From an uncultured Phycisphaerae bacterium (GTDB lineage: Bacteria > Planctomycetota > Phycisphaerae > Sedimentisphaerales > Anaerohalosphaeraceae), in assembly GCA_937920485.1 (NCBI GenBank), contig CALETL010000047.1, positions 1 to 6,308 on the forward strand: a stretch of DNA of 6,308 nt. The letters run 5' to 3'. The position numbers and the translations under genes were made by a program. The notes under the pieces were generated by a model. It was given only the letters and a program-made list of their open reading frames with translations. It searched no databases and had not been told where the DNA came from. The first letter of the stretch is position 1, and the number at the start of each line of letters is the position of its first letter. Positions 1 to 5,830 of the stretch are shown here, one piece after another.

Positions 1-161
1 CGGGCAAGATGGATCCGAGTGAAGAAAAGAAGCAATTGAAAATGATCCCGGCAGGGCGATTCGGTGCCCCCAAAGACATCACACGAACAATCGAATTTCT
101 GCTGGACAACGATTACATCACCGGACAGGTACTGTGTGTTGATGGGGGGAGGTCGATTTAG
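1..161 (+). CDS. SDR family oxidoreductase, C-terminal fragment
   Basis: This is the 3' end of a gene cut by the window edge. The reading frame begins at base 3 and gives 52 residues before TAG at 159-161. The tail has the typical ending of classical short-chain dehydrogenases/reductases: IPAGRFGAPKDI (residues 15-26 of the fragment), then YITGQ, then VDGGRSI at the C-terminus. In FabG-like enzymes this region covers the last helix and strand, with the tail near the substrate pocket. Such enzymes are cytoplasmic NAD(P)H-dependent oxidoreductases. The Rossmann fold glycine motif and the YxxxK catalytic site lie outside the window, so the substrate cannot be named; FabG (3-oxoacyl-ACP reductase) or a sugar or alcohol dehydrogenase of the same family are all possible. 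The protease gene downstream is convergent, so the two are not in one operon. Confidence 0.9.
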   Translation, partial: GKMDPSEEKKQLKMIPAGRFGAPKDITRTIEFLLDNDYITGQVLCVDGGRSI

Positions 162-162
162 C

Positions 163-192
163 CACGAATTAACACGAACTTACACAAATTAT
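163..192. repeat. Three imperfect 10-bp tandem units
   Basis: Immediately after the SDR stop codon come three 10-bp units in register: CACGAATTAA (163-172), CACGAACTTA (173-182) and CACAAATTAT (183-192). Units 1 and 2 differ at two positions, and unit 3 has drifted further. The array fills nearly all of the gap between the two convergent genes. It contains no coding frame of note. Function is unknown; it could be a small dispersed intergenic repeat. Confidence 0.6.
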
Positions 193-197
193 ATTTC

Positions 198-1952
198 TTA
201 GTTGTGTGAAATTATCCAGTTTTTCAGGTACGGCTGCCAAGTGGTCCAGCCATCTACAAGAAGCTGCATGCGGTCGGGGGATATTTTTAGTGCTTCAGTT
301 AAAAATGCCTCATCTATTTTTGCAACCATACCATTATCGATCATGGTGTAAATCAGGTTGTCAATCGCATCGACCTTGTCATCAGCATTTAGATCATACC
401 ACCATACATTACCAACCTGTCGATTTGGTCCGACCGACCAGGCAACGGCGAACCGATGCTTGATGGATGTATCCGGTTGGTCGTCATTGTATTTTACACG
501 AATCGCATAGGCGGTATAATTCGGATCACAGGCAAAATAGATATGCTCGACATTGTCGTTAACGCTGTCGCTGTAGTCCAGCAGGACGTTATTTTCCGAA
601 TTATTGGGATCGATACCCCACAGCTCAAGCCGCAAATCCGCGTCTTTTTTCAATGCATGATTGAAGGGGTATTTCTTCTGATAAATGCGGTTCCAGCACA
701 GTGTCGCAGTAATCATCTGATTGGGTTCGCGAACATCAAATTTATACTCATGTGCTTTGTCATCACTCTGCAAAGTGCGATTGTCCCAGCCTGTACCCGG
801 AACTTCGCCCGGTTTACCCATTCCGGCGGTTAATTGCTCATAAGCGGCTAAAGCATCCAGCAACCCCGCTCCCTGTGTGTAATCCAGCGGCGCATCATGG
901 TTATCGTCGTTTTCGATGCGGCCTTTGTGCCAATAGGGCAGTTTTTTAGCAGAGTTCAGTAAGACCGCTTTCAGGACCAAGCTTTTCCCCGGTCGGTCGA
1001 AGGCCGCTTTCAGTGAAGCATCTGAGAATGCCTTTTGCTCCAGCAGCGCCGCGGTTCCCGCCACAACAGGACTGGCCAACGAGGACCAGTTATGTTGAAG
1101 TACATAGTCGTCCTTTTCATTGCCCGAAGGCACCAGGGCTGTCCCCGGCGCTACTATATCCGGCTTGCACCGCTGGTCCTCTGTCGGACCGCTGCTTGAG
1201 TGGGCTGTTTTAGGAGTTGAAAAATCCCACACACTGATATTTCCATCTGCATCCATTAAAGCGTCAACGACCCCTACACTGAGGACGTTGGAACCTGCAG
1301 CAGGATAAAGCGGCATAGGCGTTTGAGAATTGGCACCGTTACCGTTACTTGCCACAATCAGAAAATCTTCTGCCGCAGCGGCCCGTTCCAACGCCCGCAC
1401 CCACCACGATTCGAACATATCACCCAGGCTCAATACAACAATATCTTCCTCAACCGGAAACTCGGCATATAGCCGGGCAAGAAAACGGTTAAACTCATAA
1501 ACATTGACAGACGCATCCGGACACGCACCCCTGTACTCAAAGCTTCCCAGGTCCGGATGCGATGCGGACAGATCCATTCCCAGCAGAATCCCTGCAATGG
1601 CCGTAGCGTGTGAAGAAATCCCAAACCGTCCTTCAGTGCCGTCAGAAAACAACACATCCGCATCTTGCAGACTGTGGTGGTTCATATTAAAGCGGTAGTC
1701 ATCTTGTGCACGGCCGTCGAGATAGGTCTGACTGGCACAGATCGCAGCGATAAGAGAGCCTTTACCGGTGAGGTTGGGATCCATTGCACTCAGCGCATAT
1801 GTGTTTGTAAAATCCAGAGCGGCCGGTTGGACCGCTGGCGCATCATCTGCCCATGCCGAAAAAGTCACCGACACAAAAATGACCAGACACAAAAAGTTGA
1901 TTGTTTTTGTGTTTTGCATACAGGAATAAATTGGTTTCAATAAAGGAATCAA
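198..1952 (-). CDS. Secreted subtilisin-like (S8) serine protease, atypical active site, dockerin-like C-terminus
   Basis: From the preferred TTG start this is 584 residues. Residues 13-35 form a signal peptide (hydrophobic stretch FLCLVIFVSVTF, then AWA before DDAP), so the protein should leave the cytoplasm. The catalytic domain spans roughly residues 45-375. His115 lies in SSHATAIAG, matching subtilase HGTHVAG; Asn205 in ASNGNG matches the oxyanion-hole Asn; Ser291 in SSLASPVVAG matches GTSMASPHVAG; KPDIVAPG precedes it. The first catalytic motif is unusual: LIAAICAS aligns with VAVIDTG and puts Cys72 at the Asp position. Residues of about 395-490 resemble a beta-sandwich of the pre-peptidase C-terminal/P-domain type. 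Residues 520-531 (DLNADDKVDAID) are one dockerin-type calcium loop. Start choice: the frame is open to GTG at 1982, but that is very close to the predicted transcription start. TTG at 1952 has AGGAG 5 nt upstream. ATG at 1919 gives the cleanest signal peptide but has no ribosome site. The subtilase fold is secure; activity is uncertain. Confidence 0.9.
   Translation of the reverse strand: MIPLLKPIYSCMQNTKTINFLCLVIFVSVTFSAWADDAPAVQPAALDFTNTYALSAMDPNLTGKGSLIAAICASQTYLDGRAQDDYRFNMNHHSLQDADVLFSDGTEGRFGISSHATAIAGILLGMDLSASHPDLGSFEYRGACPDASVNVYEFNRFLARLYAEFPVEEDIVVLSLGDMFESWWVRALERAAAAEDFLIVASNGNGANSQTPMPLYPAAGSNVLSVGVVDALMDADGNISVWDFSTPKTAHSSSGPTEDQRCKPDIVAPGTALVPSGNEKDDYVLQHNWSSLASPVVAGTAALLEQKAFSDASLKAAFDRPGKSLVLKAVLLNSAKKLPYWHKGRIENDDNHDAPLDYTQGAGLLDALAAYEQLTAGMGKPGEVPGTGWDNRTLQSDDKAHEYKFDVREPNQMITATLCWNRIYQKKYPFNHALKKDADLRLELWGIDPNNSENNVLLDYSDSVNDNVEHIYFACDPNYTAYAIRVKYNDDQPDTSIKHRFAVAWSVGPNRQVGNVWWYDLNADDKVDAIDNLIYTMIDNGMVAKIDEAFLTEALKISPDRMQLLVDGWTTWQPYLKNWIISHN
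360..395 (-). other. Dockerin-type calcium-binding loop in the protease
   Basis: These bases encode DLNADDKVDAID. The spacing of acidic and amide residues (D, N, D, D and D at loop positions 1, 3, 5, 9 and 12) matches a dockerin type I or EF-hand-like calcium loop. A full type I dockerin has two such loops. The rest of the C-terminus (about 50 residues ending near WTTWQPYLKNW) has a helical look but no second loop, so this is a single or degenerate module. Such tails are known from secreted enzymes of cellulolytic clostridia and of Planctomycetota; no cohesin partner is in the window. Confidence 0.7.
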
Positions 1953-1957
1953 ACAGT

Positions 1958-1962
1958 CTCCT
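1958..1962 (-). promoter_or_regulatory. Ribosome binding site that favours the TTG start of the protease
   Basis: Read on the - strand, AGGAG is followed by five bases (ACTGT) and an in-frame TTG at 1952-1950. It is the only good Shine-Dalgarno match near the three possible starts (GTG 1982, TTG 1952, ATG 1919) and is the main reason for choosing TTG. Confidence 0.6.
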
Positions 1963-1986
1963 AAGTCCCGCCATAAACCCACTAAT

Positions 1987-1995
1987 ATTATATCA
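1987..1995 (-). promoter_or_regulatory. Extended -10 promoter candidate for the protease
   Basis: The - strand reads TGATATAAT, a perfect TATAAT hexamer preceded by the TG-N extension. Extended -10 promoters need little or no -35 element, and no good -35 lies at 16-18 bp. A TTGACT lies only 10 bp upstream (2003-2008). Initiation would fall near 1980, leaving a leader of about 28 nt before the TTG start. This argues against translation from GTG at 1982. Confidence 0.55.
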
Positions 1996-2104
1996 TAAAA
2001 ACAGTCAAAGTCCCAAAATAAACCCTTTCGATCATCATATTTTAATCAAAATCCAGCTGAACATGATAATCCTTGCTTTCAATGACAGGGCTTGATATAC
2101 TTCC

Positions 2105-2113
2105 TGCTACAAT
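2105..2113 (+). promoter_or_regulatory. Extended -10 promoter candidate for the pyr cluster
   Basis: TGCTACAAT is a TG-N extended -10 with five of six TATAAT bases. Transcription would begin near 2120 and leave a leader of about 60 nt before pyrR. An ATGACA at 2082-2087 resembles a -35 but sits 20 bp away, and a TTGATA (2092-2097) only 10 bp away. The leader (2114-2180) is A-rich. It shows no hairpin followed by a T-run, and nothing like the AGAGAGGC-type loop that Bacillus PyrR binds, so no attenuator can be supported. Confidence 0.5.
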
Positions 2114-2180
2114 GAGATTTCGGCTAAATTACGCTCCAAACCAAGGAAAATGTTGATAACAGGAAAAAAAGATAAAAAAG

Positions 2181-2708
2181 ATGGAAATCCTGCTTAACGC
2201 TGAACAAATTAATGATGTCATTGGCCAAATTGTCGAACAAATAAGGTCCGATATCCCCGCCGATACTGATGTCGCGATTATCGGCATTCGCAGCCGCGGC
2301 GAAATACTGGCCCAACGTCTCCAGAGTACTCTTGAGGACTATTTTTCCGGCGGGATATTAAACGGGACACTCGACATTACCTTATACAGAGACGATGTCA
2401 ATGAGCCCAAAGAGGTCCAGCCAACGGTTCGAAGTACAGAAATTGATTTTGACATTACCGATAAGCTGGTTTTGTTGGTGGATGATGTTTTACATACCGG
2501 CCGCAGCATTCGAGCCGCGATGGATGCTTTAATCGATTTGGGACGGCCGCGATTGATGCGGCTGGCTGTGCTGGTCGATCGTGGGCACCATGAATATCCC
2601 ATCAGTGCCGATTATGTTGGTCTTAAAACGGATGTAGATGAATCGAAATTGGTTTCTGTGCATTTTATTGAAACTGATGAAAAAGACCGGGTTATTATAA
2701 AGTCATGA
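2181..2708 (+). CDS. pyrR: PyrR-type uracil phosphoribosyltransferase / pyrimidine regulator homologue
   Basis: The protein is 175 residues, near the usual 180 or so of PyrR. It belongs to the type I phosphoribosyltransferase fold and should convert uracil plus PRPP to UMP in the cytoplasm. Visible motifs are GIRSRGE (35-41), LYRDD (68-72, as in the Bacillus ITLYRDD), the PRPP loop [20 protein letters not shown] (98-117) and [15 protein letters not shown] (133-147, equivalent to DRGHRELPIRADYIG). In Bacillus, PyrR also binds pyr mRNA when UMP is high and causes early termination. Compared with the Bacillus sequence as I remember it, the basic RNA-binding positions are largely lost here (see findings). 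The ATG at 2181 is preceded by an A-rich stretch with only a weak, distant AGGA. The gene overlaps pyrB by 4 nt (ATGA), which suggests translational coupling. Family assignment is firm; the regulatory role is inference. Confidence 0.93.
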   Translation: MEILLNAEQINDVIGQIVEQIRSDIPADTDVAIIGIRSRGEILAQRLQSTLEDYFSGGILNGTLDITLYRDDVNEPKEVQPTVRSTEIDFDITDKLVLLVDDVLHTGRSIRAAMDALIDLGRPRLMRLAVLVDRGHHEYPISADYVGLKTDVDESKLVSVHFIETDEKDRVIIKS

Positions 2709-3664
2709 GCAAAAGCAAAAAAATCCAATGGACGAGAAAACACCTCATCGGGATTAGTGATCTGAGCCGTGAGGAGATTGAGTTTATCCTCGATACCGCT
2801 CAGGGCTTTGAAAAGTTCAGCACGCGGTCCATTAAGAAAGTACCTACACTTCGCGGGAAAGTGGTTGTCAATATGTTTTTTGAAGACAGCACACGAACAC
2901 GCAATAGTTTTACATTGGCAGCCAGTCGACTCAGTGCGGATGTGATTGAATTCACCAAAAAATCCAGTTCCGTCAGCAAAGGCGAAACACTGATCGATAC
3001 AGCACAAAACCTTGAAGCAATGGGCATTGACATTGTAGTGATTCGCCACAATGCTGGCGGCGCTCCCAAATTGCTCAGCCGGTCAATTAATGCCTGTGTT
3101 GTCAATGCCGGAGACGGCTTTCACGAGCATCCCACACAGGCGTTGCTGGATGTCTATACGATTCGTCAGGAGCGCGGTTCACTGGATGGACTGAAGATCG
3201 GCATTGTAGGCGATATAGCACATTCGCGCGTCGCCCGCAGTGATATCTATGCAATGACCAAACTGGGAGCAGAAGTAACGCTGATCGGACCTCCGACCCT
3301 GATGCCGGCAAGTGTGAAAGATTTGCCTGTCAATGTCTCCTATTCGCTCGATGACGTCATCGAAGACCTTGATGTGATAAACATGCTACGTATTCAGTTT
3401 GAACGAATGGGAGGCAATCCTTTCCCGTCGGTTCGTGAATACTCGCATTATTTTGGTCTGACCGCGGATCGTATCAAGCGGGCCAAGTCAGATATCATCG
3501 TTATGCATCCCGGGCCGATCAATCGCGGCTTGGAGATAGAATCCGAAGTGGCTGACGGCCCCAACAGTGTAATACTCAAACAAGTTGCGAATGGTCTGGC
3601 TGTACGCATGGCGGTCCTTTTTCTGGTTAACCAGGCCGCAGTCAGTGAAGGCAGAAGAAATTAA
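2705..3664 (+). CDS. pyrB: Aspartate carbamoyltransferase catalytic chain
   Basis: This 319-residue protein has the usual length for the catalytic chain. It joins carbamoyl phosphate and L-aspartate to form N-carbamoyl-L-aspartate and phosphate, step 2 of pyrimidine synthesis in the cytoplasm. Signature residues are all present: the carbamoyl-phosphate loop FEDSTRTR (59-66), Lys92 in SVSKGET (equivalent to the E. coli 80s-loop Lys), HPTQALLD (142-149), [11 protein letters not shown] (169-179), MLRIQFER (227-234, the 240s loop that binds aspartate) and [12 protein letters not shown] (267-278). HPTQ and STRTR followed by the aspartate-type 240s loop separate it from ornithine carbamoyltransferase. 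The start ATG overlaps the pyrR stop. The stop TAA touches the pyrC ATG with no gap. No regulatory chain gene (pyrI) follows, so E. coli-type allostery through PyrI is not expected from this locus. A complex with the adjacent dihydroorotase, as known for Aquifex, is possible but not shown. Confidence 0.97.
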   Translation: MSKSKKIQWTRKHLIGISDLSREEIEFILDTAQGFEKFSTRSIKKVPTLRGKVVVNMFFEDSTRTRNSFTLAASRLSADVIEFTKKSSSVSKGETLIDTAQNLEAMGIDIVVIRHNAGGAPKLLSRSINACVVNAGDGFHEHPTQALLDVYTIRQERGSLDGLKIGIVGDIAHSRVARSDIYAMTKLGAEVTLIGPPTLMPASVKDLPVNVSYSLDDVIEDLDVINMLRIQFERMGGNPFPSVREYSHYFGLTADRIKRAKSDIIVMHPGPINRGLEIESEVADGPNSVILKQVANGLAVRMAVLFLVNQAAVSEGRRN

Positions 3665-4963
3665 ATGGCACAACCCGTACCTCAAAAAACGCTGATTAAA
3701 AACGGACGACTGATCGATCCGAGAAACAACATCGATCAAATAGCCGATTTATATATTGATGATTTTCAGGTCACCCGGATCGGCAAAAAATTAACGGACT
3801 CTGCGGATCATATTATTGATGCATCCGGAAAAATTGTGGCACCCGGATTGATCGATATACATGTTCATTTTCGGGAACCCGGCGATGAAGAGGAAGAAAC
3901 CATTGCATCCGGCTCTGCCGCCGCAGTAGCAGGTGGCTATACATCGGTTGTCTGCATGCCCAACACAAATCCGCCGATTGATGAGGCCACGGCAGTAGAA
4001 TATATTCATCGTATGGGACGACAGGCCCGCAAGACATTTATTCATGTCATGGGGGCGATCACCAAGGATCGCGCGGGGCAGGAGTTGGCGGAAATGGGAC
4101 TGATGACCCAGGCAGGGGCGGTCGGCTTTACAGATGACGGTTGCGGCGTACAGGATACCGCAATGATGCTTCGTGCCATGAAATATGCCTCAATGTTTAA
4201 TCGGGTGGTTTCGCAGCATTGCGAGGATCGGTCTTTAGCCAAAGACGGAGTCATGAATGCCGGTTATAACGCAACCGTATTGGGTCTTCCGGGTATCGAC
4301 CCGTTGGCTGAAGAAATGATGCTATGGCGCGATGTTCAGCTCGTCAAAAAAACAGGCACCCGCTACCACGCTCAGCATATCTCCACAGCAGGTTCTGTGA
4401 AGATCATTCGTGAAGCCAAGGCCGAGGGATTGCCGGTGACGTGCGAGGTGACGCCGCATCATCTGCTTTTGACAGAGGAAGCGATTGCTGATTATGATAC
4501 GAATTACAAAGTAAACCCGCCGCTGAGAACCCAAAAAGATATCGACGCGATCAAACAGGCGATTCATGATGGCCTGATTGATGCCTTAGCGTCGGACCAT
4601 GCTCCGCATCTTCAAAGTGAAAAAGAGCTGGAGTTCCTTACTGCTCCTTGCGGAATGGTTGGGATCGAGTGTGCGTTGCCTCTTTACCGCAAGGCCTTGA
4701 TTGACGCAGGTGTATGCGATTGGTCCCAAATGCTGGCAATGCTGACATGGCGGCCCGCTCAGATCATCGATGTCGAAAAGGGCAGTTTAGCGGTTGGTGA
4801 TCGTGCTGATGTTGTGATTATTGATCCTGATGCGGCGTGGACCATTGATGCGGCGAAGTTCTACTCAAAAAGCCGTAACTGTCCCTATCAGGGATGGACC
4901 GTGAAAGGGAAGGTTCTCTACACGCTTGTCGCCGGTGAAATCAGATTTCAAGATAAAGGTTAG
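3665..4963 (+). CDS. pyrC: Dihydroorotase, class I, apparently active
   Basis: The protein has 432 residues, typical of the class I (long) dihydroorotases of the amidohydrolase superfamily. It cyclises N-carbamoyl-L-aspartate to dihydroorotate, step 3 of the pathway. The zinc site can be traced: His66 and His68 in DIHVHFREPG, Asp157 in FTDDG (the position that bridges metals in this class), His185 in SQHCED, His238 in HAQHIST and Asp311 in ASDHAPH. The substrate-binding Asn284 is in KVNPPLR and Arg70 is in HFREPG. All metal ligands are present, so it is not one of the inactive DHOase-like partners (PyrX) found next to some pyrB genes. The C-terminus GSLAVGDRADVVIIDPD is the usual return to the small beta-sandwich domain. 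It starts at the base after the pyrB stop and is followed after 3 nt by the NYN-domain gene, so the three should be co-translated from one mRNA. Confidence 0.97.
   Translation: MAQPVPQKTLIKNGRLIDPRNNIDQIADLYIDDFQVTRIGKKLTDSADHIIDASGKIVAPGLIDIHVHFREPGDEEEETIASGSAAAVAGGYTSVVCMPNTNPPIDEATAVEYIHRMGRQARKTFIHVMGAITKDRAGQELAEMGLMTQAGAVGFTDDGCGVQDTAMMLRAMKYASMFNRVVSQHCEDRSLAKDGVMNAGYNATVLGLPGIDPLAEEMMLWRDVQLVKKTGTRYHAQHISTAGSVKIIREAKAEGLPVTCEVTPHHLLLTEEAIADYDTNYKVNPPLRTQKDIDAIKQAIHDGLIDALASDHAPHLQSEKELEFLTAPCGMVGIECALPLYRKALIDAGVCDWSQMLAMLTWRPAQIIDVEKGSLAVGDRADVVIIDPDAAWTIDAAKFYSKSRNCPYQGWTVKGKVLYTLVAGEIRFQDKG
4955..4959 (+). promoter_or_regulatory. Ribosome binding site for the NYN-domain gene
   Basis: AAAGG lies inside the last codons of pyrC, 7 nt before the ATG at 4967. 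It is one of the better-placed ribosome sites in the cluster and supports that start. Confidence 0.5.
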
Positions 4964-4966
4964 CGC

Positions 4967-5449
4967 ATGCCGTATCTGATTGACGGCTATAATCTGCTCT
5001 GCTCAGTTCAGAAATTGGAGGAGTTTTCATCCCTGACCGATGTTCAGTTGTGCCGGGCCGTTTCAGATTATCTTCGCTGTGTCCGCGATCATGGTCATAT
5101 TGTTTTTGACGGAATCGGCCCGCCGGACAAGAGTGCCTTTGGGGGGATCCCATCACTGGAAGTTTATTTTTCCGGCCAGTCATATGAGGCGGATGATGTC
5201 ATTGAGGAAAAGATTCTCGATAATTCTGCCCCCAAAAGTCTTGTCGTTGTCAGTTCTGATAAACGTCTTCGAAAAGCGACCACGAAACGCAAAGCCAAAG
5301 CGGTTCCTTCTGAGTTTTTCTGGCAGCATCTGCTGCTTCAGCTTGAAAAGCAGGCCGCTCGCCCAACCCCGGAACCCTCTGAGAAGCGGCACGGCCTGAC
5401 TGAACGGGAAACAGATGTTTGGCTCGATGTTTTCGACATCGAAAAATAA
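4967..5449 (+). CDS. YacP-like NYN-domain RNase (putative)
   Basis: This 160-residue protein matches the YacP (DUF901) group of NYN domains, which have a PIN-like metal-dependent RNase fold. Motifs in order are YLIDGYNLL (3-11, with Asp6 and Asn9), HIVFDG (44-49, Asp48), SYEADDVIEE (72-81, with acidic residues 74, 76 and 77) and VVVSSDKRLR (93-102, Asp98). These acidic residues are placed as expected for a metal site. A basic segment KATTKRKAKA (103-112) could contact RNA, and the C-terminal 30 or so residues are charged and probably flexible. The Bacillus member Rae1 (YacP) cleaves mRNA on the ribosome; whether this protein does so is unknown. It begins 3 nt after the pyrC stop, with AAAGG upstream, so it is likely the last gene of the pyr mRNA. 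Its relation to pyrimidine synthesis is not established; it may share the operon only by position. Confidence 0.82.
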   Translation: MPYLIDGYNLLCSVQKLEEFSSLTDVQLCRAVSDYLRCVRDHGHIVFDGIGPPDKSAFGGIPSLEVYFSGQSYEADDVIEEKILDNSAPKSLVVVSSDKRLRKATTKRKAKAVPSEFFWQHLLLQLEKQAARPTPEPSEKRHGLTERETDVWLDVFDIEK

Positions 5450-5608
5450 TCCGCAGAAAGTGCGAGAAAGAGACAAAAATGGGGTTTTTCGGTTTATTTA
5501 TCGGATTTTAGCCGTAACCATTTCGCTTTGAAATATAATTACTATTTGATACGTCTTTTATGGTAAAGGGTTTTTGCGTCCGTAGTTATACCGAAAATTA
5601 TGATAAAT

Positions 5609-5628
5609 CAGGGATGATATATGCCCTG
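5609..5628. repeat. Short inverted repeat
   Basis: CAGGG (5609-5613) and CCCTG (5624-5628) are perfect 5-bp arms around a 10-bp AT-rich centre, with a further AT/AT pair possible past a bulge. It could be an operator or a weak hairpin in the upstream region of the TolC-like gene, or chance. Confidence 0.3.
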
Positions 5629-5821
5629 TAATGAAATAAGTTCTTTTATGACAGGGGCTTAGGTGTTTTAAGTGTCGCTTGTTCGCCGCAAATCATAATA
5701 AGCAGCAAAATACACTTCAAATATGCAGAAACCCGCCTTGGCAGTATCTGATAAAGTACGAAAGTCAAGGTCTCAAATGAACGATGTAAGTATTATTAGG
5801 ATAAGGAATTAAGAATGATTC

Positions 5822-5825
5822 GAGG
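5822..5825 (+). promoter_or_regulatory. Ribosome binding site that sets the TTG start of the TolC-like gene
   Basis: GAGG is followed by five bases and an in-frame TTG (5831-5833). The frame has a stop, TGA, at 5816-5818, so translation must start after it. The nearby ATG at 5826 is in another frame and meets TGA after two codons. Confidence 0.55.
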
Positions 5826-5830
5826 ATGTT

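Larger units (their letters stand above)
5450..5830. other. Intergenic spacer of about 380 bp without a supported gene
   Basis: The stretch is AT-rich compared with its flanks. The longest + strand frames noticed are 23 codons (5560-5631) and 29 codons (5723-5812), neither with a clear ribosome site or recognisable sequence. No GC-rich hairpin with a T-run follows the NYN gene, so no intrinsic terminator can be called. A short inverted repeat is at 5609-5628. A promoter for the TolC-like gene must presumably lie here, but no -35/-10 pair with normal spacing stands out. Confidence 0.6.

Noticed and set aside
180..209. Inverted pairing of TTACACAA with TTGTGTGA across the protease stop codon as a bidirectional terminator.
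   Set aside because: It is an 8-bp AT-rich stem with one G-U pair, a 14-nt loop and no T-tract. Chance is as likely.
456..833. A long open frame on the + strand opposite the protease gene (125 codons).
   Set aside because: It lies entirely antisense to a gene with clear protein-family motifs, lacks any recognisable domain and has unnatural composition. The same holds for the other frames opposite the protease and the pyr genes.
1953..1982. The GTG at 1982 as the true protease start.
   Set aside because: It has no ribosome site and lies next to the extended -10 box, close to the predicted transcription start, so it would have almost no leader. The TTG at 1952 is better supported.
2150..2197. 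A 15-codon frame (starting [11 protein letters not shown]) in the pyrR leader that overlaps the pyrR start, a possible leader peptide.
   Set aside because: The AAGGA before its ATG is only about 2 nt away, it has no run of regulatory codons, and no attenuator hairpin is associated with it.
5440..5491. CGAAAAA (5440-5446) and TTTTTCG (5485-5491) as a possible terminator stem after the NYN gene.
   Set aside because: The arms are AT-rich, 38 nt apart and not followed by a proper T-run. The stem would be too weak for an intrinsic terminator.
5560..5631. A 23-codon + strand frame in the spacer.
   Set aside because: There is no ribosome site, no recognisable peptide and no supporting context.
5723..5812. 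A 29-codon + strand frame (starting MQKPALAVSDKVRK) just before the TolC-like gene.
   Set aside because: It has no ribosome site and no similarity I recognise, and its length is expected by chance in AT-rich DNA.
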